A stretch of DNA of 64,000 bases from Crocinitomicaceae bacterium (GCA_020635955.1 JACJYW010000003.1:372001-436000), one strand, 5' to 3'; positions 25,323-34,119 are shown, counted from the first letter of the stretch. Made by a program: numbers and translations. The notes: generated by a model from the letters alone, not told the origin.

Positions 25323-26393
25323 ATGTCATTATCCACGACCAAACTTCAGGAGCTTTTGGGAAGCGAAGCAGAAAGCCTGTTAAATCACGAGTGCAAAACG
25401 ATCAGCAAAAACATGTTAACCTTACCGGGTGCAGATTTCGTTGACAGAAGTTTTGCCTTGACCAATCGTACTCCTCAGGTTTTAAAAAGTCTTCAGTCTC
25501 TTTATGGACACGGAAGATTAGGTGGTACTGGATATTTATCGATCTTACCTGTTGACCAGGGTATTGAACATTCAGCCGGAGCATCATTTGCACCAAACCC
25601 TATTTATTTTGATCCTGAGAAGATCGTTGAATTGGCGGTAGAAGCTGAATGTAGTGGTGTTGCTACCACTTTTGGAGTTCTTGCCGCAAATTCAAGAAAA
25701 TATGCACACAAGATCCCTTTCATTGTAAAGATCAATCACAATGAGTTCCTTACTTATCCGAACACCTTCAATCAAATTGAATTTGGTTCAGTAGATGAGG
25801 CTTGGAATCTGGGAGCAACTGCTATTGGTGCTACTATTTATTTTGGTTCAGAAGAATCAGAAAGACAGATCGTGGAAATTGCACAGGCTTTTGAAAGAGC
25901 GCATGAATTAGGTATGGCTACCATTTTATGGTGCTACTTAAGAAATCCTGGTTTCAAAAAAGACGGTGTAGATTATCATACCGCTACAGATATTTCATCT
26001 CAAGCTACTCATATAGGAGTAACCATTCAGGCAGATATTATCAAACAAAAACTTCCTGAATTGAATGGTGGATATAATGCTATCAACTTTGGTAAAACAC
26101 ATCCAAAAGTATATTCAGAATTGACAACAGATCATCCAATTGATCTAACCAGATATATGGTGGCTAACTGTTATATGGGAAGAAATGGATTGATCAATTC
26201 AGGTGGTGCTTCAACAGGAAGCGCTTCTTCTGACCATACAGATGCGGTAAGAACTGCTGTGATCAATAAAAGAGCCGGAGGACATGGATTGATACTAGGT
26301 AGAAAGGCTTTCCAAAAAGAAATGAGCGAAGGAGTGAATTTAATTCAATCTGTTCAGGACGTTTATTTGGACGAGTCGATCACAATTGCATAA
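25323..26393 (+). CDS. fbaB: Class I fructose-bisphosphate aldolase
   Basis: Cleaves fructose 1,6-bisphosphate to triose phosphates through a Schiff-base Lys, in the cytoplasm. The 356 residues resemble the FbaB/DhnA group: LSILPVDQGIEHSAGASFAP near the N-terminus, PFIVKINHNEF, AFERAHELGMATILWCYLRNP, and TIQADIIKQKLPE, where the conserved Lys is expected. The C-terminus has GGAS and GGHGLILGRKAFQ for phosphate binding. accD follows after 20 bases, so the two are probably co-transcribed. Confidence 0.92.
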   Translation: MSLSTTKLQELLGSEAESLLNHECKTISKNMLTLPGADFVDRSFALTNRTPQVLKSLQSLYGHGRLGGTGYLSILPVDQGIEHSAGASFAPNPIYFDPEKIVELAVEAECSGVATTFGVLAANSRKYAHKIPFIVKINHNEFLTYPNTFNQIEFGSVDEAWNLGATAIGATIYFGSEESERQIVEIAQAFERAHELGMATILWCYLRNPGFKKDGVDYHTATDISSQATHIGVTIQADIIKQKLPELNGGYNAINFGKTHPKVYSELTTDHPIDLTRYMVANCYMGRNGLINSGGASTGSASSDHTDAVRTAVINKRAGGHGLILGRKAFQKEMSEGVNLIQSVQDVYLDESITIA

Positions 26394-26413
26394 CCTGATA
26401 GAACCTTAAAGAA

Positions 26414-27274
26414 ATGGACGAGAATAAAATGGGATGGTTTAAAAGGCAAAAAGAAGGTATTGTAACCTCAACTGCTGAGAAAAAAGAAACACCAGAAGGA
26501 CTTTGGTACCAATGTCCGAAGTGTAAAACAGTGGCTTCTTCTGAAGATCATAAAAGTCACCTTTGGGTATGTGGCACTTGTGCTCATCACGAGAAAATCT
26601 CTGCAAACGATTATTTTGAGGTTCTTTTTGATGGTAAAAAAGGAGTTGAGTTTGCTAAGGGTATCGAAGCAGCCGATCCACTAAACTTTGAAGACACTAA
26701 AAAATACCTTGACAGGATCAAGGCAATGCAGGAAAAAACCGGAGCTAAAGATGCTATTCGTGTCGCTCATGGTAAGATCGAAGATCAACCTGTTGTTATT
26801 GCTGCCATGGACTTCAATTTCATTGGAGGTTCAATGGGATCTGTTGTAGGTGAAAAAATTGCAAGGGCGGTAGATAAAGCCATTGAAATGCAATCTCCCC
26901 TTATCATTATTTCAAAATCAGGTGGTGCACGTATGATGGAAGCTGGTCTTTCATTAATGCAAATGGCCAAAACATCTGCTAAATTGAATCAGTTGTCAGA
27001 AGCTAAACTTCCTTATATCTCTTTATTGACAGATCCTACCACGGGTGGTGTTACTGCTTCATTTGCCATGTTAGGTGATGTAAATATTGCTGAACCGGAT
27101 GCATTGATCGCTTTCGCAGGACCACGTGTTGTTAAAGAGACAATCGGTAGAGACCTTCCTGAAGGATTCCAACGTTCAGAATTCGTTCTTGAGCACGGCT
27201 TCCTTGATATGATCGTTGAGCGTAAAGAGCTTAAAGCTAAGATCGCTCAATTGATGAGAATGTTTAAGGATTAG
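26414..27274 (+). CDS. accD: Acetyl-CoA carboxylase carboxyltransferase beta subunit
   Basis: Forms with AccA the carboxyltransferase that makes malonyl-CoA for fatty acid synthesis. The 286 residues include the N-terminal zinc ribbon with Cys 34, 37, 53 and 56 (CPKC and CGTC). The crotonase-like domain contains FIGGSMGSVVGEKIARA, SKSGGARMMEAGLSLMQMAK, and LLTDPTTGGVTASFAMLGD, all intact. accA is not in the window. Confidence 0.96.
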   Translation: MDENKMGWFKRQKEGIVTSTAEKKETPEGLWYQCPKCKTVASSEDHKSHLWVCGTCAHHEKISANDYFEVLFDGKKGVEFAKGIEAADPLNFEDTKKYLDRIKAMQEKTGAKDAIRVAHGKIEDQPVVIAAMDFNFIGGSMGSVVGEKIARAVDKAIEMQSPLIIISKSGGARMMEAGLSLMQMAKTSAKLNQLSEAKLPYISLLTDPTTGGVTASFAMLGDVNIAEPDALIAFAGPRVVKETIGRDLPEGFQRSEFVLEHGFLDMIVERKELKAKIAQLMRMFKD

Positions 27275-27346
27275 TGGATTACTAATTAGGGATTAAGTTG
27301 TTTATTCTCAACATTTTCCTAATTTTAATACAACTAATAAACGTTC

Positions 27347-28426
27347 ATGCAATCCCTTCGTGACTTCATTGGGTCTCCCTATGCCATATTTATTGGTGTT
27401 GCCTTGCTTATAGCCTGGTCATTAGTCCTATCCTTTTATCAAAAGAATAAAAAGTCCAAAAAAGTGAAACAACAGATCTTCAAAAAAGCATGGTTCTGGG
27501 GAATGACAATTTTTTCCTTTGGCATTTTCTTTTTGATCATGTTCGGTAAAGAATGGGGACTGGGAACGCCTGAATATTTTTCAGATCTCGTGATCTATGA
27601 TGACAAGATCGTTCTTTTTGATAATCAAACCACCTATTACGACAGTGATCAAACCAATTCAGAAGATTACGCCAGTCATTTGAGGATCCATATTGTGGAT
27701 CGTAACACGCATGAAAAGATCCATGAAGAATTGATCGGAACCAACTACTCAACGCTCATTGATGATCACGGCATTTTCGTTGTCTCTAACAGTAAATATT
27801 ACCATTCATATGCAGACAACAAGGTCTATTTCGTGAAAGAATATGACCCAGAAACAAAAACCATGACCACCATTGTTGAAAATGGGGAAACTATATCAGT
27901 GGATGGGAAAGATATTGAGGTCTTTAAAATAGAAGTAATTATAGCCATTCTGGTAACTTCAATTGACGGTGATCAATATGTCTACGACACCAGGAATAAA
28001 GACTTCAAAAAATTTGAAGGGATATATGATCTTCCTGAAAAACACGAAGCTATTTCCAAATTCTATTTAACGGCTGAACATTACAATTCTGATAAAACCA
28101 TATTGAAAATTGGCATGTCTGAAACAGCGAACACTTTTTTGTTTGGTGAGGTGATTACAACATACAACAATGGCAGTGATTATGCTCTTATTCGTTCATA
28201 CAAGGATATGAACAAGGACCATTATATCTATACTATGGTTAATGATGCAGGTGAAACCTTATGGCAAACAGATCTGGCCAATTGGGCTGCAACAGTTGGT
28301 TCATCAGGATTTGAAAATATTCAGGAAATTCAATTTGACAAAGATCTGATGTATTGTACGGTCAATGCTTATTTGTTTGAAATTGATCTACTTAGTGGTG
28401 ACATAAATTGGTGGGTGAAATTGTAG
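27347..28426 (+). CDS. Membrane protein of unknown function
   Basis: 359 residues with two membrane helices (about 14-31 and 48-66) and a long extracytoplasmic C-terminal part. That part has alternating strands (DLVIYDDKIVLFDNQTTYYD, FVVSNSKYYHSYADNKVYFV) that recall PQQ-type beta-propeller blades, and it ends LFEIDLLSGDINWWVKL, the usual end of a PQQ-like blade. The propeller reading is inference. The gene is probably independent of accD, with its own AT-rich upstream gap of 72 bases. Confidence 0.75.
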   Translation: MQSLRDFIGSPYAIFIGVALLIAWSLVLSFYQKNKKSKKVKQQIFKKAWFWGMTIFSFGIFFLIMFGKEWGLGTPEYFSDLVIYDDKIVLFDNQTTYYDSDQTNSEDYASHLRIHIVDRNTHEKIHEELIGTNYSTLIDDHGIFVVSNSKYYHSYADNKVYFVKEYDPETKTMTTIVENGETISVDGKDIEVFKIEVIIAILVTSIDGDQYVYDTRNKDFKKFEGIYDLPEKHEAISKFYLTAEHYNSDKTILKIGMSETANTFLFGEVITTYNNGSDYALIRSYKDMNKDHYIYTMVNDAGETLWQTDLANWAATVGSSGFENIQEIQFDKDLMYCTVNAYLFEIDLLSGDINWWVKL

Positions 28427-28496
28427 ATTAAGGCACATGCATGATGGATTAAATAAATAATTCATCATTTATCATTCATAATTAATCAATTAAAAC

Positions 28497-28504
28497 TATC
28501 TTTG
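28497..28504 (+). promoter_or_regulatory. -7 promoter element of rpsO
   Basis: TATCTTTG, 48 bases before the ATG. The leader (28511-28552) includes CCGC and GCGG segments that could form a small hairpin, perhaps for S15 autoregulation; this is inference. Confidence 0.65.
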
Positions 28505-28552
28505 CACCTCCGCAAAGGGCGGCTACATAAAAATTATTGAAATAATATTGGC

Positions 28553-28822
28553 ATGTATTTAGACACAAAAAAGAAAGAAGAGATCTTCGCGAAGCACGGA
28601 AAAGACGCTAAGGACACGGGATCTGCAGAAGGACAAATTGCATTGTTCTCATACAGAATTGCACATTTAACTGAGCATTTGAAAGAGAACAGAAAAGACT
28701 TTGGTACTCAAAGAGCACTTCAACTTTTAGTTGGTAAAAGAAGAAGTCTTTTGGATTATTTGAAGAATAAAGATATCGAGCGCTACAGAGCAATCGTTAA
28801 AGAACTAGGTCTAAGAAGATAA
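28553..28822 (+). CDS. rpsO: 30S ribosomal protein S15
   Basis: Binds 16S rRNA early in 30S assembly. Its 89 residues are full length. DTGSAEGQIALFSYRIAHLTEHLK and GTQRALQLLVGKRRSLLDYLK contain the conserved rRNA-contact residues (H, D, S and KRR). It is followed by its own terminator and then pnp, the classical rpsO-pnp order. Confidence 0.98.
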   Translation: MYLDTKKKEEIFAKHGKDAKDTGSAEGQIALFSYRIAHLTEHLKENRKDFGTQRALQLLVGKRRSLLDYLKNKDIERYRAIVKELGLRR

Positions 28823-28867
28823 TCACGCCTAAGGCGGATAAATTCTGACCAGCATTTATTGAAGAGG

Positions 28868-28902
28868 GGACAATTGGATTTCGATCTGATTGTCCTTTTT
28901 TT
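28868..28902 (+). terminator. Intrinsic terminator of rpsO
   Basis: Stem GGACAAT (28868-28874) with ATTGTCC (28889-28895), then seven T. It separates rpsO from pnp. Confidence 0.85.
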
Positions 28903-29016
28903 GTATTAACCTTCGTATTTATTGCCAGGGTTAACATTGTAAAAACGTAAAAAAATAAACATCAGGTCGGATCTCGATTTTGGGAAAGAAGAAACCCCGG
29001 CCATAATAACTTAAAT

Positions 29017-31167
29017 ATGAACATAGTAACAAAAACAATTGACCCGGGTAACGGTAGAGAAATGACGGTTGAAACCGGAAAACTTGCTAAACAATCTGAT
29101 GGTGCTGTTGTTGTAAAATGCGGCGGAACAATGGTTCTTGCCACTGTTGTATCTTCTCCAGATGCAAAAGACGGAGTAGATTTCTTACCGCTTACGGTAG
29201 ATTACAGAGAAAAATTTTCAGCTTCTGGTAAAATTCCAGGTGGATACCTTAAAAGAGAGGCTCGTCCATCTGATGATGAAGTATTGGTGATGCGTTTGGT
29301 TGACCGTGCGCTTCGTCCATTATTTCCAGATGATTACCACGCAGACACACAATTAATGATGCAATTGATCTCTTGGGATGGTGTGAACATGCCAGACTCA
29401 ATGGTAGGTTTTGCTGCATCTGCTGCGATTGCTGTATCAAATATTCCGTTTAACGGACCAATGTCTGAAGTAAGAATTGGACGTGTGGATGGAAAATGGA
29501 TCATTAACCCAACGTATGAAGAGTTCGAAAAATCTAACGTAGACGTTATGATTGCCGGAACAGCTGATAACATTGTAATGTTAGAAGGTGAAATGGCTGA
29601 GATCTCTGAAGAGGAAATGGTTGAATTGATCAAAGTTGCTCACGAGTCAATTAAAAAACAATGTGAATTCCAGGTGGCTTTTGCTAAAGAAGTTCCTGCA
29701 TCATCTCCAAAACGTGAATACAACCACGAAACGCATGATGAGGACATCAAGAAAAAGATCTGGGATGCTGTATATTCTAAATGTCAGGAAGTTGCTCGTT
29801 TAGGAACTGGTAAAGATGAAAGAGCTGAAGGATTCAGAAAGATCTATCAGGAATATGTTGATTCATTAGATGAAGAAACATTAGAAAAAGAATCACCATT
29901 CTTATCAGTATACTTTGGTAAAGCAAAGAAAGAAGCTGTAAGACGTGTAATGTTAGATGAAAGATTACGTTTAGATGGACGTAAATTTGACGAGATCAGA
30001 TCTATCTGGACTGAAGTTGATTATTTACCGTCTGCACACGGTTCGGCTATCTTTACAAGAGGTGAAACTCAATCATTAACTACATTGACACTAGGTGGTA
30101 AACTAGATGAGCAAATGGTAGATAATGCTACTGAAAAACGTTATGACCGTTTCATGCTACACTATAACTTCCCTCCTTTCTCAACTGGTGAGGCTCGTCC
30201 AATCAGAGGAGTATCAAGAAGAGAGATTGGTCACGGAAATCTTGCTTTTAGAGCATTAAAAGGAATGTTACCTGACGCTACAGAATGTCCTTACACTATG
30301 AGAATAGTATCTGACATTTTGGAATCCAACGGTTCATCATCAATGGCTACAGTTTGTGCTGGTACAATGGCTTTGATGGATGGTGGTATCCAAATGAAAC
30401 GTCCGGTTTCTGGTATCGCTATGGGATTGGTAACAGATGATAAAGGAAACTATGCTATTCTTTCAGATATCCTTGGAGATGAAGATCATTTAGGTGACAT
30501 GGACTTTAAAGTTTGTGGTACTGTAAATGGAATCACTGCTTGTCAAATGGATATTAAAATTGATGGATTGTCTTACGAATTGTTAACTGAGGCATTACTT
30601 CAAGCAAAAGCAGGTAGAGCACATATCTTGGGTGAAATGATGAAAACCATTTCTGAGCCTAGAGCTGAAATGAAGCCGAATGCTCCAAGAATTGAAAGCT
30701 TCCTTGTGCCTAATGATGTAATCGGAGCTATAATCGGGCCTGGTGGTAAGATCATCCAGGAGATGCAAAAAGAAACGAATACAACAATCACTATTGAAGA
30801 AATTTCAACGGGTGAAGGAAGTGTTCAGATCCTTGCATCTAACGGAAATGATATGGCTGAAGCTGTTAAACGTGTTAAATTGATCGCTTTCCCTCCACAA
30901 GTGGAAGAAGGTGAAGTTTATGAAGGAAAAGTAAAATCACTTCAATCTTACGGTGTATTTGTTGAAATACTTCCTGGTACAGATGGATTGATCCACATTT
31001 CTGAATTAGAGCACAGACGTTTAAATAGCTGTGATGAAGTATGTAAAGAAGGAGATATCTTGAAATTCAAAGTGATTGGAAAGGATCCAAAAACGAAGAA
31101 ATGGAAATTGTCTCGTAAAGTATTACTTCCAAAACCAGAAAAACAAGAAGCTTCTAACGAAGGATAA
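29017..31167 (+). CDS. pnp: Polyribonucleotide nucleotidyltransferase
   Basis: A phosphorolytic 3'-5' exoribonuclease that forms a ring trimer and takes part in mRNA decay. The 716 residues match the family. Two RNase PH domains (about 15-230 and 310-550) flank the helical linker; the second has FPPFSTGEARPIRG and GDEDHLGDMDFKV with catalytic Asp residues. The KH domain follows (DVIGAIIGPGGKIIQEMQKE), then S1 (GEVYEGKVKSLQSYGVFVE). An RBS-like purine run is not obvious, which is usual for this phylum. Confidence 0.98.
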   Translation: MNIVTKTIDPGNGREMTVETGKLAKQSDGAVVVKCGGTMVLATVVSSPDAKDGVDFLPLTVDYREKFSASGKIPGGYLKREARPSDDEVLVMRLVDRALRPLFPDDYHADTQLMMQLISWDGVNMPDSMVGFAASAAIAVSNIPFNGPMSEVRIGRVDGKWIINPTYEEFEKSNVDVMIAGTADNIVMLEGEMAEISEEEMVELIKVAHESIKKQCEFQVAFAKEVPASSPKREYNHETHDEDIKKKIWDAVYSKCQEVARLGTGKDERAEGFRKIYQEYVDSLDEETLEKESPFLSVYFGKAKKEAVRRVMLDERLRLDGRKFDEIRSIWTEVDYLPSAHGSAIFTRGETQSLTTLTLGGKLDEQMVDNATEKRYDRFMLHYNFPPFSTGEARPIRGVSRREIGHGNLAFRALKGMLPDATECPYTMRIVSDILESNGSSSMATVCAGTMALMDGGIQMKRPVSGIAMGLVTDDKGNYAILSDILGDEDHLGDMDFKVCGTVNGITACQMDIKIDGLSYELLTEALLQAKAGRAHILGEMMKTISEPRAEMKPNAPRIESFLVPNDVIGAIIGPGGKIIQEMQKETNTTITIEEISTGEGSVQILASNGNDMAEAVKRVKLIAFPPQVEEGEVYEGKVKSLQSYGVFVEILPGTDGLIHISELEHRRLNSCDEVCKEGDILKFKVIGKDPKTKKWKLSRKVLLPKPEKQEASNEG

Positions 31168-31193
31168 TCTTCTTAAGAGTTTCAAATGATATA

Positions 31194-31226
31194 AAAGCAT
31201 CTGTCAACCGACAGGTGCTTTTTTGT
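31194..31226 (+). terminator. Intrinsic terminator of pnp
   Basis: Stem AAGCATCTGTC with GACAGGTGCTT (loop AACC), followed by a T run. It contains a C/G-rich lower stem and is strong. Confidence 0.88.
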
Positions 31227-31261
31227 TTTGTATATTGTAGGTTCAAATTCAACCCTTTACT

Positions 31262-31996
31262 ATGAATAAATTCCTTTTTTACCTTCTACCCTGCTTTATT
31301 ATTGTCAGTTGTAATTCATCTAATGAAACCGATCAAAACAACAACGTAGCAAACAACACAGAAATAGCTGAACCCGTTTTGGACACTGTTTTCTATGAAG
31401 ATGAAATCACTGAGCCTGAACTCAATGTTGATTCAATGGCGCAGTTGTACAATGACATGGAGCAATCCTATATGGATCATCATTTTTTATTAGAGGATGC
31501 TAGGTCTGATCTCTATTCAATGAGCAGAGAATCCTTTGGGGTTTATCATTCGGGAACAGAGATCTGGTACTTTGATGAAGAATTCAATCTGGTGTATTAT
31601 ACCAATTCTTTTGGAGCTGAAGGTGGATACGAATTAGAAGTATTAGGGAGAGTTACCAACGATATTCCCTGGCTAATTGCTATTGAAGAAAATGATGGAT
31701 TTGATCCTGTAAAAACTTTTTTTCGTTACAATGATGACGGATCTTTAAAGTATTGTGCCGGAGCCAAAGTCAGTTATGAAACAAACGAAAAAACCTTTAT
31801 TGTTCCAACCAATGATGATTACGATTATTCATATAAAAAGTACCTGAAAGAGCAGAAAGCTTCAGACTTTACCCCTGGTTCAGATTACAACTATGAAAAC
31901 TCAAAAATGGTGGATAGCGAGTATGGCGGACAGGAAAAATCCGGCTATATCATGAGCATTGATTCCTTGCTGTTCAGAAAGCTGTATAAGTTGTAA
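31262..31996 (+). CDS. Lipoprotein of unknown function
   Basis: 244 residues with lipobox Cys 18 (CFIIVSC) followed by an Asn-rich linker (NETDQNNNVANN). The folded part has no recognised domain; SFGVYHSGTEIWYFDEEFNL and TFFRYNDDGSLKYC suggest beta strands. It probably sits on the periplasmic face of a membrane. It is monocistronic between the pnp terminator and the hairpin-rich region at 32023-32129. Confidence 0.75.
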   Translation: MNKFLFYLLPCFIIVSCNSSNETDQNNNVANNTEIAEPVLDTVFYEDEITEPELNVDSMAQLYNDMEQSYMDHHFLLEDARSDLYSMSRESFGVYHSGTEIWYFDEEFNLVYYTNSFGAEGGYELEVLGRVTNDIPWLIAIEENDGFDPVKTFFRYNDDGSLKYCAGAKVSYETNEKTFIVPTNDDYDYSYKKYLKEQKASDFTPGSDYNYENSKMVDSEYGGQEKSGYIMSIDSLLFRKLYKL

Positions 31997-32022
31997 GTGC
32001 ATTTCTTACGGATTATACGTTA

Positions 32023-32129
32023 ATAGACGGTTACAAACGTCTATACCCGTTTAATAGTGGATTTTATTTCGGATATTAGGTGAATAAAGTAAGTGGTTAC
32101 TTTATTCGCTAGTTAGCATTAATTAATGC
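32023..32129. other. Cluster of perfect inverted repeats
   Basis: Three structures in 107 bases: ATAGACG/CGTCTAT (32023-32029 and 32038-32044), an 11-bp perfect stem GAATAAAGTAA/TTACTTTATTC with a 4-base loop (32082-32107), and the 14-bp palindrome GCATTAATTAATGC (32116-32129). The palindrome overlaps GTTAGCATTA, the cassette boundary described for 32112-32121. The region may be the remains of a further attC site. Confidence 0.6.
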
Positions 32130-32643
32130 CAATTCTTCCTATCCTCAAATTAATTTGATGAATTAAGGATTCACCGTTAAAGTGCATTTTGGACCTTGAG
32201 CAAAATTAAAATGACTTGCACATTCATCCCTTGCTTCTTGTTCACTACTGTTCTCGATTTGACCTGTGTAATAAATAGCACCATAATGATCTTCACAACT
32301 GCAGGTATAGTTCTTCTTGCAACTAATGCTTAACAATGATAAAACTGAAAGAAAAAAGATTGTTTTGAGTTTCATGATAATTGATTATAATTCAGAATCT
32401 AAACGTGCTAGATAACAAAAATGTTGCATTATAAATTTTCTACTAGTTTTTAGACAACTGTTTGTAGGAGTAAAAAACTAATGCTAACATAGTAGCTAAA
32501 GCTAACGTCCGACCCTTGGCCGGCCCTCTTCTCTCCCATTACGTGTCCATAGTCCTGGGGTGCCATCACGGTCGGACAGCCAAAGTCCGTGATTTTTTGC
32601 CCGCACACTTCGCACGCAATAAATTGCTAGCTTTAGCCAAACG
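32112..32643 (+). mobile_element. Integron-type gene cassette A
   Basis: The left boundary GTTAGCATTA (32112-32121) is exactly complementary to TAATGCTAAC (32479-32488), the outer arm of the attC-like site that ends this unit. The right boundary is G32643 of GTTAGGT. The cassette carries the small lipoprotein gene on the opposite strand. Its left end also forms part of the palindrome at 32116-32129, so the first boundary is a little less certain than that of cassette B. Confidence 0.7.
32163..32375 (-). CDS. Small Cys-rich lipoprotein
   Basis: 70 residues; MKLKTIFFLSVLSLLSISC is a lipoprotein signal with Cys 19. The mature part of about 50 residues has four further Cys (YTCSCEDH, DECASHF, GPKCTL), which could form two disulfides. 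The function is unknown; short proteins of this CSC...C...C type are common in Bacteroidota. It lies inside cassette A, reading against the cassette direction. Confidence 0.72.
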   Translation of the reverse strand: MKLKTIFFLSVLSLLSISCKKNYTCSCEDHYGAIYYTGQIENSSEQEARDECASHFNFAQGPKCTLTVNP

Positions 32644-32649
32644 TTAGGT
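32479..32649 (+). mobile_element. attC-like recombination site 1
   Basis: The order of parts is that of an attC. R'' is TAATGCTAAC (32479-32488), followed after six bases by L'' GCTAAAGCTA (32495-32504). L' TAGCTTTAGC (32628-32637) is followed after five bases (CAAAC) by R' GTTAGGT (32643-32649), a perfect GTTRRRY core. L'' and L' are exact complements. The long centre contains GTCCGACC (32507-32514) and its complement GGTCGGAC (32570-32577). At 171 bases it is longer than most attC sites. The stretch 32376-32683 holds nothing else that I can support. Confidence 0.75.
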
Positions 32650-33454
32650 TTCATTAGATTGGTCATAAAGAAATTATTCCAAGATGAAAAAAAATCAATC
32701 AAAAAAAAGCAATCTTCCTTTGACAGACTCATGGCAAGAAATTATCGACCTAATGCCCGAAATTGCGAAGAAAATTGCTAATGAATCGGATCGTGGTGCT
32801 ATCCTGATTGGAACCTCATATGTTGAAATTCAACTAGAAAAATTCATCTTAGAAATCTTACCGGAACAATCAAATAAATACCAAACTAGATTGCTTAATT
32901 ATCCGGGACCGCTAAGTTCATTTTCTTCCAAAATTGAACTGCTATATGCTTTCCGGTACATTAATCTGACTCATTATAACTCTCTGAATTCATTGAGAAA
33001 AATACGCAATAAGGCAGCACACGAAAAGCGAGAATTCAAATTGACTGATTACCGAAATGATCTAAATTCTGCTTTTGGAGAATTTAAACATGGAAAAGAA
33101 GCTATCGAGAATGAAGTAAAACAATACCAAATAGAGCAACTTACAACTTCATTTATGAAATTGAAGAAAATTGATGAAAAGGATAAATCGGAGATTTTGG
33201 AAATTTTCACAAATCTGATTAATGAAAAAGAGTTAGAAGAAGGTGTTGATCGGCTAACTGCCTTACTAGAATTTATCTATTGTCTAGTTCTTCTAATAAC
33301 CAATATAGAAAAGGAGAAGAAGATTTTTACTGAAAGAATTATTTAATATTCTATCCATAGTAAAAAACGAAACCTAACATAATAGCTAAAGCTAACGTCC
33401 GACCTTTGGCCTGTGGGAATTCACAAGCGATCCACTCCTAGATTCACCCAAACG
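32644..33454 (+). mobile_element. Integron-type gene cassette B
   Basis: The start GTTAGGTTTC (32643-32652) is exactly complementary to GAAACCTAAC (33369-33378), the outer arm of attC-like site 2. The unit is about 811 bp and carries one gene in the cassette direction, as is typical. Confidence 0.78.
32684..33346 (+). CDS. MltR/DUF4145-like protein in cassette B
   Basis: A 220-residue helical protein. IANESDRGAILIGTSYVEIQLEKFI followed by SFSSKIELLYAFRYINLTHYNSLNSLRKIRNKAAH matches the pattern of mannitol-repressor-like (MltR) proteins, which share the RNxxAH end motif with DUF4145 and other HEPN-like families. The C-terminal 60 residues include a hydrophobic segment (LEFIYCLVLLITNI). RNKAAH might be a HEPN-type RNase motif (R-x4-6-H), so a toxin role is possible, though no antitoxin is visible. 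It is the only gene of its cassette. Confidence 0.72.
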   Translation: MKKNQSKKSNLPLTDSWQEIIDLMPEIAKKIANESDRGAILIGTSYVEIQLEKFILEILPEQSNKYQTRLLNYPGPLSSFSSKIELLYAFRYINLTHYNSLNSLRKIRNKAAHEKREFKLTDYRNDLNSAFGEFKHGKEAIENEVKQYQIEQLTTSFMKLKKIDEKDKSEILEIFTNLINEKELEEGVDRLTALLEFIYCLVLLITNIEKEKKIFTERII

Positions 33455-33460
33455 TTTGAT
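33369..33460 (+). mobile_element. attC-like recombination site 2
   Basis: R'' is GAAACCTAAC (33369-33378; ACCTAAC fits RYYYAAC), and L'' GCTAAAGCTA is at 33385-33394. The site ends in TAGATTCACCCAAAC then GTTTGAT (33454-33460), which has one mismatch to GTTRRRY. Bases 33374-33410 equal 32484-32520 of site 1 with two changes. An extra inverted repeat TGTGGGAATT/AATTCCCACA (33412-33421 and 33463-33472) spans the right end. Confidence 0.7.
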
Positions 33461-33492
33461 ACAATTCCCACAAATAATTTTTTAATTGATCA

Positions 33493-33535
33493 TTTGTTCA
33501 TTTAAACTTTTTTGTATTTTTGAACAAACGTTCAA
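33493..33535 (+). promoter_or_regulatory. Promoter and probable TetR operator
   Basis: TTTG at 33493-33496 and TATTTTTG at 33515-33522, with 18 bases between, form a good -33/-7 pair. The palindrome TTGAAC-AAAC-GTTCAA (33520-33535) overlaps the -7 element and the start site. This would let the TetR protein encoded 5 bases downstream repress its own transcript. Confidence 0.75.
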
Positions 33536-33540
33536 TCAAC

Positions 33541-34119
33541 ATGAGTCCTAGATCAACCAAACAATTTCAGGAGATGAGAAACGAAAGCAAAGACCGAATT
33601 ATCAAGTCGGCGCTTAAATTGTTCTCGTCAAAAGGCTTCTTCAACACTTCTATTCGAGAAATCGCTAAAGAAGCTCAGATCTCTGATGGTTTACTTTACA
33701 ACTATTTTAATTCGAAAGAATCACTAGCATTAGAAGTGATGAGATCAGCATTTGAAACAATTGATGAAGTTATAGTTGCTAACAGTAATCAAAAACCCGA
33801 AGAGAATATCGCTTCTTCCATTCAAAATTTTATTCTGTTAATTGAAAAGGAAATTGATAAAATTCGGCTCCTTGCTCAAATGGGTTTTCACAAAGAAAAA
33901 TTTGAAATCCTCAATAAACTGACCGTAGAGAAATACGAATCCAGTGTGAAGAAATTTCAGGAAAACCTGAAACTTATGGGAGTACCCCATCCTGAATCAG
34001 AGGCTCGATTTTTAGTGGCCATTTTAGATGGACTTGTTTTTGAGTTTTTACTAATGGACAATCCATTTGATCTCAAAAAATTCAAAAAAAACCTAATAGA
34101 CAAATACTGTAACATATGA
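33541..34119 (+). CDS. TetR/AcrR family transcriptional regulator
   Basis: 192 residues from ATG 33541; an upstream TTG lies in the operator and is rejected. The N-terminal HTH (about 18-62) reads IIKSALKLFSSKGFFNTSIREIAKEAQISDGLLYNYFNSKESLALE, shown here only as its ends IIKSALKLFSSKG and GLLYNYFNSKESL; it is the standard TetR DNA-binding domain. The ligand domain is unassigned. The stop overlaps the start of the hydrolase gene by ATGA, so the pair is one operon, and the hydrolase is its probable target. Confidence 0.92.
   Translation: MSPRSTKQFQEMRNESKDRIIKSALKLFSSKGFFNTSIREIAKEAQISDGLLYNYFNSKESLALEVMRSAFETIDEVIVANSNQKPEENIASSIQNFILLIEKEIDKIRLLAQMGFHKEKFEILNKLTVEKYESSVKKFQENLKLMGVPHPESEARFLVAILDGLVFEFLLMDNPFDLKKFKKNLIDKYCNI

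Noticed and set aside
32502..32732. Minus-strand 76-codon frame
   Set aside because: It lies across the attC-like site 1 and the start of the cassette B gene; its composition follows the inverted repeats.
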